A stretch of 39,912 bases of DNA from Dietzia maris (GTDB lineage Bacteria; Actinomycetota; Actinomycetes; Mycobacteriales; Mycobacteriaceae), in assembly GCF_014144855.1 (NCBI RefSeq), contig NZ_JAALDN010000480.1, forward strand, positions 1 to 39,912. The letters are read 5' to 3'. This document shows, piece after piece, positions 1 through 8,994 of the stretch; position 1 is the first letter of the stretch; each line of letters starts with the position of its first letter. Position numbers and translations under genes: made by a program. The notes under the pieces were generated by a model. That model did not search any database and had not been told where the DNA came from. It was given only the letters and a program-made list of their open reading frames with translations.

Positions 1-110
1 TCCTATTTGCGTTCCACTCGCCCGTTTCCTCACGCCCGCCTGCCCTCTGGCCGCGAAAACGAAACACTTTTCCACGGGATGTAACAAAGCATGCCTCCGG
101 AGCGGTAGTT

Positions 111-116
111 TATAGT
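111..116 (+). promoter_or_regulatory. Probable -10 box of the mceG/mce operon
   Basis: TATAGT matches the actinobacterial -10 consensus TAnnnT. No convincing -35 lies 16-18 bp upstream. Transcription would start near 122-124, leaving a leader of about 35 nt before the GTG at 158. This supports that start over the ATG pair at 131, which would leave too little room for a ribosome-binding site. The stretch 1-110 shows no gene I can support. Confidence 0.45.
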
Positions 117-157
117 GACCGTGGCCACAGATGATGGCTGCAGTGAGGAGTGGTGTC

Positions 158-1258
158 GTGGGCGCAGAGGTATCCGTCGAAGGTCTGACCAAGTCCTTCG
201 GAACGCAGGCGATCTGGGAGGACGTCTCGTTCACCCTTCCCGTGGGAGAGGTCAGCGCGCTCCTGGGTCCGTCGGGCACAGGAAAGTCGGTTTTCCTCAA
301 GTCGTTGATCGGCCTGCTCCGTCCAGAGCGCGGCAAGATCATCATCGACGGCACGGACATCCTCCAGTGCACCGTCAAGGAGCTCTACGAGATCCGCAAG
401 CTCTTCGGCGTCCTGTTCCAGGACGGGGCGCTGTTCGGCTCCATGGACCTCTACGACAACGTGGCGTTCCCGTTGCGTGAGCACACCCGCAAGTCCGAGT
501 CCGAGATCCGTAGCATCGTCATGGAGAAGCTCGAGCTCACCGGCCTCACAGGGGCCGAGGGCAAGCTCCCCGCCGAGATCTCCGGAGGGATGCGCAAACG
601 CGCCGGCCTGGCCCGTGCGCTGGTCCTGGACCCGGAGATCATCCTGGTGGACGAGCCGGACTCGGGGCTCGATCCGGTGCGCACCACGTACCTGGCGCAG
701 TCGCTCATCGACATCAACGCGCAGATCGACGCCACCATCCTCATCGTGACGCACAACATCAACCTCGCCCGGACCGTCCCGGACAACCTGGGCATGCTCT
801 ACCGCAAGAAGCTCGTGATGTTCGGTCCCCGCGAGGTGCTGCTCACGAGCGAGGAGCCCTCGGTCCGCCAGTTCCTGCGCGGTTCCAAGCTGGGACCGAT
901 CGGGATGTCCGAGGAGAAGGACGACGCGCAGATGCGCGAGGAGCAGGCACAGGCGGACGCCGGCCACAACGACGGGTCCCCGGGAGCCGACGAGGTCACG
1001 GGTGTCCCGCCACAGATGCAGCCCACCCCGGGCGGCCCCGAGCGCCGGGGTGAGATCCGCCGTGAGAAGCGTGTGGCAGAGATGCTCGACACGCTGCCGG
1101 AGGGTGCGCAGCAGGCCATCCGCGAGGAATGGGCCTCTCGCGGTCACGGCAACGGTAAGGTCGCCGCGTCGGCGCCTGCAGGGGCCACCTCGTCGCAGTC
1201 GGACGCGGGCTCCAACTCGTCCGGAGTGGACGAGCACTACGGGTCCGACGAGAATTGA
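158..1258 (+). CDS. mceG: MceG (Mkl) ATPase of the Mce lipid transporter
   Basis: Cytoplasmic ABC ATPase that powers Mce import of lipids and sterols. Visible motifs are Walker A GPSGTGKS (residues 37-44), a Q-loop in VLFQDGALF, the family-typical signature ISGGMRKRAGLARAL (around 141) instead of LSGGQ, Walker B ILVDEPDSGLDP (162-173) and the H-loop IVTHN. A hydrophilic, charged C-terminal extension of about 120 residues follows the ATPase core, as in mycobacterial Mkl. I choose GTG 158 (366 aa) because GAGGAG lies 7 nt upstream; the in-frame ATG at 131 has no Shine-Dalgarno. It is the first gene of the mce operon and directly precedes the permease genes. In M. tuberculosis mceG is unlinked to the mce operons, so the linkage here is informative. 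Confidence 0.93.
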   Translation: MGAEVSVEGLTKSFGTQAIWEDVSFTLPVGEVSALLGPSGTGKSVFLKSLIGLLRPERGKIIIDGTDILQCTVKELYEIRKLFGVLFQDGALFGSMDLYDNVAFPLREHTRKSESEIRSIVMEKLELTGLTGAEGKLPAEISGGMRKRAGLARALVLDPEIILVDEPDSGLDPVRTTYLAQSLIDINAQIDATILIVTHNINLARTVPDNLGMLYRKKLVMFGPREVLLTSEEPSVRQFLRGSKLGPIGMSEEKDDAQMREEQAQADAGHNDGSPGADEVTGVPPQMQPTPGGPERRGEIRREKRVAEMLDTLPEGAQQAIREEWASRGHGNGKVAASAPAGATSSQSDAGSNSSGVDEHYGSDEN

Positions 1259-1284
1259 CGCGTCGACCGAACCGGGGGGATTTG

Positions 1285-2115
1285 ATGGCGGAGAGTACGA
1301 CCCAGCATCCAGAAGGACGGGCCGGTATGTCACCGGCCGATGTCGGAGGAGGCTTCCGGACCGCGGTGGGCGGGGCCGGCGAGGTATTCCGACTGTTCCT
1401 CGACGTGCTACGAGGGGTCTTCAGGCGACCGTTCCAGTTCCGTGAGTTCATAGAGCAGTCCTGGTTCATCGCCTCGGTGACGATCCTCCCGTCGGCACTG
1501 GTGGCGATCCCGTTCGGGGCCGTCGTGGCGATGCAGACCGGGTCGCTCGTCCAGCAGCTCGGCGCCGAGGCCTACACGGGGGCCACCGGCGTCCTCGCCG
1601 TCGTCCAACAGGGTGCGCCGCTGGTGACCTCACTGCTGATCGCGGGCGCCGCCGGTTCGGCGGTGGCCGCCGACCTCGGTGCCCGGACCATCCGCGAGGA
1701 GCTCGACGCGATGCGCGTCCTGGGGATCGACCCCATCCAGAGGCTCGTCGTCCCCCGGGTGCTCGGCATGATGCTCGTCGCGGTGCTCCTGAACGGACTC
1801 GTCTCCATCGTCGGGATCTCCGGCGGTTACGTGTTCAACATCATGCTGCAGGGCGGCACACCGGGCGCCTACCTGATGTCGTTCGGTGCCCTCGCCCAGC
1901 TGCCCGACTTCATCATGTCCTCGATCAAGGCCCTGATCTTCGGACTCATCGCCGGCGTGGTCGCCTCGTACTGCGGGATGAACCCCAAGGGCGGACCCAA
2001 GGGGGTCGGCGACGCCGTCAACCTGGGCGTGGTCCTCACATTCCTCCTGCTGTTCTTCGCCAACCTCATCCTCACGGCGATGTACCTGCAGATCGTTCCC
2101 CCGAAGGGGTCGTAA
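1285..2115 (+). CDS. yrbEA: YrbEA (MlaE-family) permease of the Mce transporter
   Basis: Integral inner-membrane permease; with YrbEB it forms the channel energised by MceG. It shows five or so hydrophobic segments and the MlaE/YrbE signature EELDAMRVLGIDPIQRLVVPR, followed by the glycine-rich end CGMNPKGGPKGVGDAV that is typical of YrbEA. Length from ATG 1285 is 276 aa, normal for the family. ATG 1285 has GGGGGGA just upstream; ATG 1327 (with AAGGA 9 nt upstream) is a reasonable alternative, and the in-frame TTG at 1255 overlapping the mceG stop is less likely. It overlaps yrbEB by one base (TAATG), so translation is coupled. Confidence 0.93.
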   Translation: MAESTTQHPEGRAGMSPADVGGGFRTAVGGAGEVFRLFLDVLRGVFRRPFQFREFIEQSWFIASVTILPSALVAIPFGAVVAMQTGSLVQQLGAEAYTGATGVLAVVQQGAPLVTSLLIAGAAGSAVAADLGARTIREELDAMRVLGIDPIQRLVVPRVLGMMLVAVLLNGLVSIVGISGGYVFNIMLQGGTPGAYLMSFGALAQLPDFIMSSIKALIFGLIAGVVASYCGMNPKGGPKGVGDAVNLGVVLTFLLLFFANLILTAMYLQIVPPKGS

Positions 2116-2972
2116 TGGCGATCCATACCGATGTCGGACCCACGCGGGCCCGGCTGAGGGCCCTCGTCCGTGGCCCGGTCAACTCGTTCGACTCCCTGGG
2201 TGACCAGCTCGCCTTCCACCTGAGGGCTATCCGCTGGATTCCCCAGACGATCGTCCACTACCGGCACGAGGTGTTGCGTCTGATCGCGGAAGTGACCTTC
2301 GGCGTCGGCACCCTGGCGGTGCTCGGTGGAACCATCGGCGTCATCGTCATGATGAGCGGGTTCACCGGGGTCGTCGTCGGCCTGCAGGGGTACGCAGCCC
2401 TCGACCAGATCGGCAGCTCGGTCCTCACCGGCTTCCTGTCCGCCTACGTCAACACCCGTGAGGTCGCGCCCGTCGTGGCGTCACTCGCCCTGTCCGCAAC
2501 CGTCGGCTGCGGTTTCACCGCCCAGCTCGGTGCCATGCGGATCTCCGAGGAGATCGACGCCTTGGAGGTCATGGCGATTCCGAGCGTGCCGTACCTCGTC
2601 ACCACTCGGGTCATCGCCGGGTTCATCGCCGTCATTCCGCTCTACGTCGTGGGTCTGCTCTCGTCATACCTCGCCACGCGGGGAGTCAACACCATGATTC
2701 AAGGACAGTCCACAGGGTCGTTCGACCACTACTTCCATCTGTTCCTGCCTCCGGAAGACGTGATCTACTCCTTCATCAAAGTGATCATCTTCGCCTTCGT
2801 GCTGGTGATGATCCACTGCTACTACGGCTACACCGCGTCCGGGGGCCCGGCCGGCGTCGGCGTGGCGGTGGGGCGCGCTGTCCGCACCACGATCGTCGTG
2901 GTGGCGATCCTGAACTTCTTCGTCGGACTGGCACTTTGGGGCACGACCACGACGGTGCGGGTGGCGGGATGA
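2115..2972 (+). CDS. yrbEB: YrbEB (MlaE-family) permease of the Mce transporter
   Basis: Second permease subunit of the Mce ABC importer, 285 aa. The N-terminal amphipathic stretch is followed by hydrophobic segments and the family signature around EEIDALEVMAIPSVPYLV, then CYYGYTASGGPAGVGVAVG near the C-terminus. The A/B assignment rests on order and on the EVMAIP variant. The ATG shares its A with the yrbEA stop TAA, and the TGA overlaps the ATG of mceA by 4 bp (ATGA), so the three cistrons are coupled. Confidence 0.93.
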   Translation: MAIHTDVGPTRARLRALVRGPVNSFDSLGDQLAFHLRAIRWIPQTIVHYRHEVLRLIAEVTFGVGTLAVLGGTIGVIVMMSGFTGVVVGLQGYAALDQIGSSVLTGFLSAYVNTREVAPVVASLALSATVGCGFTAQLGAMRISEEIDALEVMAIPSVPYLVTTRVIAGFIAVIPLYVVGLLSSYLATRGVNTMIQGQSTGSFDHYFHLFLPPEDVIYSFIKVIIFAFVLVMIHCYYGYTASGGPAGVGVAVGRAVRTTIVVVAILNFFVGLALWGTTTTVRVAG

Positions 2973-4405
2973 ACGAGCTCTCCGTACTCTCCAAGCGGTT
3001 GCTGGCCGCCCTTTTCATCATTATCGTCCTGGCGTTCGTCGGGACCACCATCGCGATCTACAACCGCGCCTTCACCGACTCGGACGGCGTCACCCTGTAC
3101 ACCGACGACATGGCGTTCGCGCTGCCGAACGACGCCGACGTCAAGGCGCGCGGTGTCCTCGTGGGCCGCGTCTCCGGTGTCGAACCCGACGGGGACCGCG
3201 TGCAGGTCAACATGGAGTTCGACCCGGCGCTCATCGAACAACTGCCGGCCAACGTCAGTGGCCGCCTGCTCCCCAAGACGTTGTTCGGTGAGCGGTTCGT
3301 CGACCTGGGGTTCCCCGATCAGCCCGTGGGGACGCTCGAACCGGGAGCGACCATCGAGCAGGACACCCGCGGCAACGCGATCGAGTTGGGGCGCGTCCTG
3401 GACGGGCTACTCCCCGTTCTCGAGGCGGTCCCGCCGGAGAAACTGGCGGGCACGCTCGGCGCGATCAACCAGGCGTTGTCAGGCCGTGGGGACGAGATCG
3501 GCGCCAGCCTGGTCGAGATCGGACAGGTGTTCGACGGCATCAACCAGGAGTTGCCCGCTCTGGAATCCGGGCTGGAGGATCTGGCGACATTCTCCCAGAC
3601 CTATTCCGAGGCGCTGCCTGATCTCATCAACGCTCTGGACGCTCTGCGCACCACCGGCGACACGGTGGTCCAGCGCCGCCCCGACATCGCCGACGGACTG
3701 CGGCGGATCAGCGAATCGTCCGAGGTCCTCACCGGTTTCCTCGCCGCTAACCGCAACGACCTCATCTCCCTGGCGGTGGACTCGCGCACCTCCCTGGAGT
3801 ACCTGGCTGAGTATTCGCCAGCACTGCCGTGCTCGGTGGGGAATTTCATGACACTTCTGGACCGGTCCGATGCCATCCTGGGCGTGGGCACCGAGCACCC
3901 CGCCATCCGGGTGACGCTCGAGCTCGTCAATCCCAGAGGGCGTTACGTGCCCAACCAGGACGAGCCGCGGTTCTTCGACACCCGCGGTCCCCGCTGTTAC
4001 GACCCGGCGCAGGAGCCGTTCTACTTCGGTGGGGCCCCCGGCGGGGCGATCGCCGACGGGAGCTACCAGATCCCCACCCGCAATCCGGGGCCCGCGTTCA
4101 TCCCGACTCTGCCCAATCCGCTTCTCCGGGACGGGCCGGTTCCGGCACTCCGTAACCGTGGCTCGGTTCCCCCGGCTCCCGGGCGGGCGGTGCCCGAGCA
4201 GCCCAATATGCCGTTTCCGTCAACCGTGACCGCGGGTCAGGACACCGACGTGGTGGCTATGGCCTACGCCGGCTCGCCGCTGGAGACCGACACCGTCCGA
4301 ACCGTCCTGGGGGTCGCGTCCTCGCGCGGCGCGCAGGAGATCCCTGCCTGGATCGGCCAGATCGGCGCCCCGGCGCTTCGCGGAACGGAGGTCGGTTTCC
4401 GATGA
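2969..4405 (+). CDS. mceA: MceA substrate-binding subunit
   Basis: First of six MCE proteins that build the periplasm-spanning lipid conduit. One N-terminal membrane anchor (residues about 10-27, LLAALFIIIVLAFVGTT) is followed by the MCE domain (about 38-115), a long helical region that would form the needle, and a proline-rich tail. Two cysteines in SPALPCSVG and GPRCYDP are typical of the family's C-terminal region. ATG 2969 is chosen over upstream in-frame starts because it forms the ATGA overlap with yrbEB and sits behind GGCGGG; the protein is 478 aa. No cleavable signal is seen. It overlaps mceB by 4 bp. Confidence 0.92.
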   Translation: MNELSVLSKRLLAALFIIIVLAFVGTTIAIYNRAFTDSDGVTLYTDDMAFALPNDADVKARGVLVGRVSGVEPDGDRVQVNMEFDPALIEQLPANVSGRLLPKTLFGERFVDLGFPDQPVGTLEPGATIEQDTRGNAIELGRVLDGLLPVLEAVPPEKLAGTLGAINQALSGRGDEIGASLVEIGQVFDGINQELPALESGLEDLATFSQTYSEALPDLINALDALRTTGDTVVQRRPDIADGLRRISESSEVLTGFLAANRNDLISLAVDSRTSLEYLAEYSPALPCSVGNFMTLLDRSDAILGVGTEHPAIRVTLELVNPRGRYVPNQDEPRFFDTRGPRCYDPAQEPFYFGGAPGGAIADGSYQIPTRNPGPAFIPTLPNPLLRDGPVPALRNRGSVPPAPGRAVPEQPNMPFPSTVTAGQDTDVVAMAYAGSPLETDTVRTVLGVASSRGAQEIPAWIGQIGAPALRGTEVGFR

Positions 4406-5493
4406 ACGCCAAACTGAAGGCCCTATTCCGTGGCGGCCTGCTGGGGTCATTCGTCAAACTGGTGGTCTTCATCGTGGTCACAGTGCTGCTCAGTTCGGTC
4501 CTCGCCGTGACCATCAGGGGCGGCACCCGGGCGGAAGGTACGGAGTACTCTGCGATCTTCTCCGACGTGACCATGCTGGAGGAGGGCGACGACGTCCGGA
4601 TAGCCGGCGTCGTGGTGGGCAACATCACCGGGATGGAGATCCACGAACGCGACCTGGCTAAGGTGGACTTCACCCTGGCCGGCGACCGCACGCTGCCGGC
4701 CAACGTGCACCTGGCACTGCGGTTCCGGAACATGATCGGCCAGCGGTACCTGAACATCTCCCGGGAGCCCGGACCCGTCCAATCGGCCCTGGAGGAAGGG
4801 AGCACGATCGGAATCGAGAAGACCTCGCCCGCGGTCGATCTCACGGCGCTGTTCAACGGTTTCCGCCCGCTCTTCACGACCCTGCAGCCGGAGGACGTCA
4901 ACGCGCTCGCCGACTCGCTGGTGCGGGTACTGCAAGGGGAGGGCGGCACCGTGACGAGCCTGGTCCGCCAGACTGGTGAGCTGACCAACCACCTGGCCGA
5001 TCGGGATCAGGTGATCGGCGAAGTCATCGACAACCTCACCCGGGTCCTCGAGACCATCAACGAGCGGGACGTGCAGTTCCAGCAGCTCGTGGTGACCACC
5101 AGGCAACTCGTCGAGGGACTCGCCGACGAGCGCGACGCTATCGGCAGTTCGCTCGACTCGATGGCGGATCTGACCTCGTCGGCGGAGAACATCGTCACCG
5201 CCACGCGGCCCGCCGTGACGGATTCGCTCGACCACCTCAAGGTGGTCACCGACCAGATCACGACGAACCGCGACACGCTCAGCGAGGTTCTCATCAACCT
5301 GCCGCGCAAGACCGACAACCTCATCAGGATGGGTTCGTTCGGGTCCTGGCTCCAGTTCTATCTCTGTGGACTCGACGTGGTGCACGGCCCAGGCACCAAC
5401 GTGCCCAACCTTCTTCCGAGCGGCGGTCCCACGATCAATCAGCCGGTGTACACGAACGTCGCGCCCCGGTGCCACGCAGGGGGAATCCCATGA
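4402..5493 (+). CDS. mceB: MceB substrate-binding subunit
   Basis: MCE-family protein, 363 aa, with a membrane anchor at about 15-36 (FVKLVVFIVVTVLLSSVLAV) and the MCE domain right after it (EYSAIFSDVTMLEEGDDVRI to about 120). A coiled-coil-like region rich in Glu/Asp/Arg follows, then a C-terminal segment with cysteines in YLCGLDV and APRCHAG, as in other MceB proteins. Start and stop are both in ATGA overlaps with mceA and mceC, which fixes the start. Its role is structural and lipid-conducting within the hexameric Mce1-type assembly, by family knowledge. Confidence 0.92.
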   Translation: MNAKLKALFRGGLLGSFVKLVVFIVVTVLLSSVLAVTIRGGTRAEGTEYSAIFSDVTMLEEGDDVRIAGVVVGNITGMEIHERDLAKVDFTLAGDRTLPANVHLALRFRNMIGQRYLNISREPGPVQSALEEGSTIGIEKTSPAVDLTALFNGFRPLFTTLQPEDVNALADSLVRVLQGEGGTVTSLVRQTGELTNHLADRDQVIGEVIDNLTRVLETINERDVQFQQLVVTTRQLVEGLADERDAIGSSLDSMADLTSSAENIVTATRPAVTDSLDHLKVVTDQITTNRDTLSEVLINLPRKTDNLIRMGSFGSWLQFYLCGLDVVHGPGTNVPNLLPSGGPTINQPVYTNVAPRCHAGGIP

Positions 5494-6512
5494 GCAAGCG
5501 CAGTGCGAACGAGCCGAGGTTCAGCAACGCCACCATCGGAGCGATCGGGGTCCTGGTGATCCTCGCCCTGACCGCCGTGTCGTTCAGACTCGACGCGCTA
5601 CCGATCGTCGGGGCGGGACCCAAATACACAGCCTACTTTTCCGAGGCCGCCGGGCTAGCGGACGGTAGCGAGGTCCGCGTGGCCGGCGTCAAGGTTGGCG
5701 TCGTGACCGACGTGGCGCTCGAAGGCGACAAGGTGGCCGTGGGCTTCCGGGCCAAGGACGCCTGGCTGGGTGACGACACCCGGGCGAGCATCCAGCTCAA
5801 GACCGTGCTCGGCCAGAAGTACCTCGCGCTCACGCCGGCGGGAACCGGGGAACTCGACACGTCGGAGCCGATCCCGCTTGAGCGGACGGTGGCCCCGTAC
5901 GACGTGGTCACAGCTTTCTCCTCCGCAGCGGAGACGCTCGACGAGATCGATGACGCCAAATTGGCAGCGAGCCTGGACACCCTCACCGATACGATGCAGG
6001 CGTCGCCCGAGGAGTTCCGGGGCGCGGTCGACGGCATGGCGCGTCTGTCGCAGACCGTGTCCAGCCGGGACGCCGAATTGCGGAACCTACTCGAGGCCAC
6101 GCGTACGAGCTCCCAGATCGTGGCGGACCGTAATGACGACTTCCGGCGCCTGATCATCGGCACCGGACAGTTGTTGGGCGAACTCAACGACCGCGCCGAG
6201 AGTCTCAAGCTGGTGTTGGCCTCCACGCGCGGACTGTCGATCGAACTCCGCCGGTTCGTCGCGGAGAACGAGGCCGAGTTCAAGCCGACCCTGGATAGTC
6301 TCGACTCCGCCCTGGCGGTGTTGACCGACCACGAGGAAGAGCTGAGGGCATCCATCCACAACCTCGGGCCCTTCTATCGGCTGTACTCCAACATTCTGGG
6401 CTCGGGCAGATGGTTCGACACCGTGGTCACCAACCTCGTCCCGCCGGGTATTCCTGAGCCGCCCTTCTATCCCGGCGCCCGCGCGCCGGCCAGACAGAGT
6501 GGGATCAACTGA
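5490..6512 (+). CDS. mceC: MceC substrate-binding subunit
   Basis: MCE-family protein of 340 aa. The anchor lies near residues 15-35 (IGAIGVLVILALTAVSF), the MCE domain follows (KYTAYFSEAAGLADGSEVRV), then a helical region. The end GSGRWFDTVVTNLVPPGIP resembles MceC C-termini. The ATG at 5490 overlaps the mceB stop (ATGA) and has GGGGGAAT just upstream; the in-frame ATG at 5469 lies inside mceB and is rejected. It overlaps mceD by one base (TGATG). Confidence 0.91.
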   Translation: MSKRSANEPRFSNATIGAIGVLVILALTAVSFRLDALPIVGAGPKYTAYFSEAAGLADGSEVRVAGVKVGVVTDVALEGDKVAVGFRAKDAWLGDDTRASIQLKTVLGQKYLALTPAGTGELDTSEPIPLERTVAPYDVVTAFSSAAETLDEIDDAKLAASLDTLTDTMQASPEEFRGAVDGMARLSQTVSSRDAELRNLLEATRTSSQIVADRNDDFRRLIIGTGQLLGELNDRAESLKLVLASTRGLSIELRRFVAENEAEFKPTLDSLDSALAVLTDHEEELRASIHNLGPFYRLYSNILGSGRWFDTVVTNLVPPGIPEPPFYPGARAPARQSGIN

Positions 6513-7741
6513 TGCACAAGAAGATGCCGTACTCGTTCGTCGGGCTGCTGCTCGTCGTCGTCGTGGCCGCCGTGACTGTGATTTTCCTCGCCGTCACGGG
6601 GTTCGGACGCACCAGCATCACCGCCACCTTCCCGACAGCCGTCGGAATATCGGAGGGCTCCGATGTCCGGATCCTGGGGGTCACGGTGGGTTCCGTCGAC
6701 AAGGTGACCCCGATGGGGGAGACCGTCGAGGTCGAGTTCCACGTCCGCCGGGGCGTGGACGTCCCGGCGGACGCCAAGGCGGTCCAGGTGACGCCCTCGG
6801 TCGTCCCTGACCGTAACGTCCAACTACTGCCCGCCTACTCAGGCGGCCCCAAGATGGAATCGGGCGCGCACATCCCCCTCGAGCGGACCGCGACACCGGT
6901 CGAGGTGGACAAGCTCTACGCCTCGGTGGAGGAACTGACCGATGCTCTCGGCCCGGAGGGTGCCAACAAGGACGGCGCTCTCGACCGGTTCGTCACCGCG
7001 TCCGCGGACACGCTCGGAGGCAACGGTGCCGCACTCGGGCGGTCGATCGACGAGTTGTCGCAGGCCGCGACGACGCTGGCGGATTCGAGTCAGGACATCA
7101 GCGAGACCGTGGTCAATCTGCAGTCGTTCGTCACGATGCTCGCGCAGAACGATGCCCAGGTGAGGCAGTTCAACTCCCAGATGTCGACCTTCAACCAGAC
7201 TGTCGCTGGTCAGCGCGAGGACCTCCAGGGCGCCCTCGCCGAACTGAGCTACGCCCTCGCGGACGTCGCGCGTGTCGTGCGGGACAACCAGGACGTGATC
7301 CGCAGCAATGCGGACCGTTTGGTGAGACTCAGTCAGATCACCGCGGACCAGAGGGGCGACATCGAGGAGATCCTCAAGACTGCTCCGTTGGCTCTGTCCA
7401 ACCTCCTCGGCGCCTACGACCCCGAGGCCGGGCTGTTGTCCTTACGTCTCAACATCCCGGAGTTGCAGGACCCGGCCGGCGTCCTGTGCCAGCTCATGAC
7501 ACTTGGCCGCCTGAACCCCGGGGACCAGATGCTGGCCGAACTCGACAACCTCCGGCGCGCCGATATCGAGGCCTGCGAGGCTCTCGCGCCGCAGCGCAAC
7601 GCCGATCTACAAGCGTCGAACCCGGATCTGCCGTTGGGCATCCTCGCTGGCGAGATGAATCAGTCTGTCCCGGTTCCCGGGACGGTCCAGGGCAATCGCG
7701 GGTGGCCGATGACGCCCGCCTCGGAAGGGGGACGGGGATGA
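6512..7741 (+). CDS. mceD: MceD substrate-binding subunit
   Basis: MCE-family protein, 409 aa. The N-terminal anchor YSFVGLLLVVVVAAVTVIFL (about 6-25) is followed by an MCE domain beginning ITATFPTAVGISEGSDVRI, then a long alpha-helical stretch and a C-terminal part with cysteines at GVLCQLM and IEACEAL. The length is at the usual size for MceD. The start is one base into the mceC stop codon; the stop overlaps the mceE ATG by 4 bp. By position and family it is the fourth conduit subunit. Confidence 0.91.
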   Translation: MHKKMPYSFVGLLLVVVVAAVTVIFLAVTGFGRTSITATFPTAVGISEGSDVRILGVTVGSVDKVTPMGETVEVEFHVRRGVDVPADAKAVQVTPSVVPDRNVQLLPAYSGGPKMESGAHIPLERTATPVEVDKLYASVEELTDALGPEGANKDGALDRFVTASADTLGGNGAALGRSIDELSQAATTLADSSQDISETVVNLQSFVTMLAQNDAQVRQFNSQMSTFNQTVAGQREDLQGALAELSYALADVARVVRDNQDVIRSNADRLVRLSQITADQRGDIEEILKTAPLALSNLLGAYDPEAGLLSLRLNIPELQDPAGVLCQLMTLGRLNPGDQMLAELDNLRRADIEACEALAPQRNADLQASNPDLPLGILAGEMNQSVPVPGTVQGNRGWPMTPASEGGRG

Positions 7742-8994
7742 TCCGGCCGACCACGCCCATCCTCGGTCGCGCCGTCCGCGCGGTCGGTGCCAGCGCGCTC
7801 GTGGCCGCCGTCGCGGCGGGGTGCTCGTTGAATCTGGAGGACTACACTCTGCCGGGTGGCGCGGACCTGGGTGAGGACCCCATGCACGTGGCCGTCCGCT
7901 TCGACGATGTGTTGGACCTGGTCCTGCAGTCGTCGGTCAAGGTCAATGGTCTTGACGCCGGTCGCGTGTCCGGTATTTCGCTGGCGGAGGACGGGTGGAC
8001 CGCAGAGGTGGACATCGTCCTCCGCGGCGACATGGAGCTCCCCGCCAACGTCGAGGCCTCGATCCAGCAGACCAATCTCCTTGGCGAGAAGTTCGTGCAG
8101 CTCAGCCCGCCGGAGGACGAGCCGCCCACCGGAGAGCTGTCCGGCGGTGACGTCATCGCCAGTTCGGACACCCGCACGGCTACCGACATCGAGCAGGTTC
8201 TCGGCGCGCTGTCGCTGTTGCTCAACGGCGGCGGCGTGGACCAACTGCAACCGATCGTGGCCGAACTGCGCAAGGCCACCGACGGCCGCGAGGAGGATCT
8301 CACCCGGACCCTGCGATCGGCGGAGGAGCTCATCGGGGGCCTGAACCGGCAGCGCGACAGCATCACCGAAGCCCTCGAGGGCGTGAACCTCATGACGTCG
8401 CGTGCCAACGATCAGCGCCAGCAGATCGAGGCGGCGCTCGACGAGCTGCCCGCCGGGGTGGCGGTGCTCGAGGAGCAGCGCTCGCAGTTCGTGGAGATGC
8501 TGCGCCGGGTCGACACACTGGGCCAGGTCGGCTCGGAAGTCCTGCTCACCAGCAGGGAGGACCTCATCGCCGACCTGCGGGCGCTGCGCCCTGTGCTGCA
8601 GTCCCTCGGCGAGTCGACTCCGGAGCTCATCGAACTGATCGGTTTCGTCCCCACCTTCCCGTTCCCGGACTCGTCTATCCCGGCGACCGTCGGCGGCGCG
8701 GCCAACATCTTTCTCTCCGTGGACGCGACGATCTCTGAGACGCTCCAGAATCTGGGGGCGAATCAGGGCGAACCGGTGGTTCGCCGTCCGAACACCACGA
8801 GCGGGCCCTACGTCGTGGACCCGCAGAACCCGTGGGTCGGCGACAACGGCCCGGACCGGCGGACGACCATCGTGCTGCCGCTCCTGCCGGTCCCGCCGGT
8901 CATGGACCGGGCGGTGGTGCCCAAGCCCGCACCAGGAGTCTCGGAGTTCTCCGAGAACTACCTGCCCGAACCAGGAGAGCCAGGAAACCGATGA
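7738..8994 (+). CDS. mceE: MceE lipoprotein (LprK-type) substrate-binding subunit
   Basis: The lipoprotein member of the Mce set, 418 aa. The signal peptide (MIRPTTPILGRAVRAVGA...) ends in the lipobox VAAGC with Cys29, so the mature protein is expected to be lipidated and tethered to the membrane. The MCE domain follows (MHVAVRFDDVLDLVLQSSVKV), then a helical region and the family-typical GFVPTFPFPDSSIPATVGG block. ATG 7738 is fixed by the ATGA overlap with mceD and by the lipoprotein signal that only this start gives; a longer in-frame extension to 7486 is a shadow within mceD. Confidence 0.93.
   Translation: MIRPTTPILGRAVRAVGASALVAAVAAGCSLNLEDYTLPGGADLGEDPMHVAVRFDDVLDLVLQSSVKVNGLDAGRVSGISLAEDGWTAEVDIVLRGDMELPANVEASIQQTNLLGEKFVQLSPPEDEPPTGELSGGDVIASSDTRTATDIEQVLGALSLLLNGGGVDQLQPIVAELRKATDGREEDLTRTLRSAEELIGGLNRQRDSITEALEGVNLMTSRANDQRQQIEAALDELPAGVAVLEEQRSQFVEMLRRVDTLGQVGSEVLLTSREDLIADLRALRPVLQSLGESTPELIELIGFVPTFPFPDSSIPATVGGAANIFLSVDATISETLQNLGANQGEPVVRRPNTTSGPYVVDPQNPWVGDNGPDRRTTIVLPLLPVPPVMDRAVVPKPAPGVSEFSENYLPEPGEPGNR

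Noticed and set aside
76-96. Regulator box (GTAACA) upstream of mceG
   Set aside because: Only one half-like motif, with no second copy at a defined spacing, so I cannot assign a regulator.
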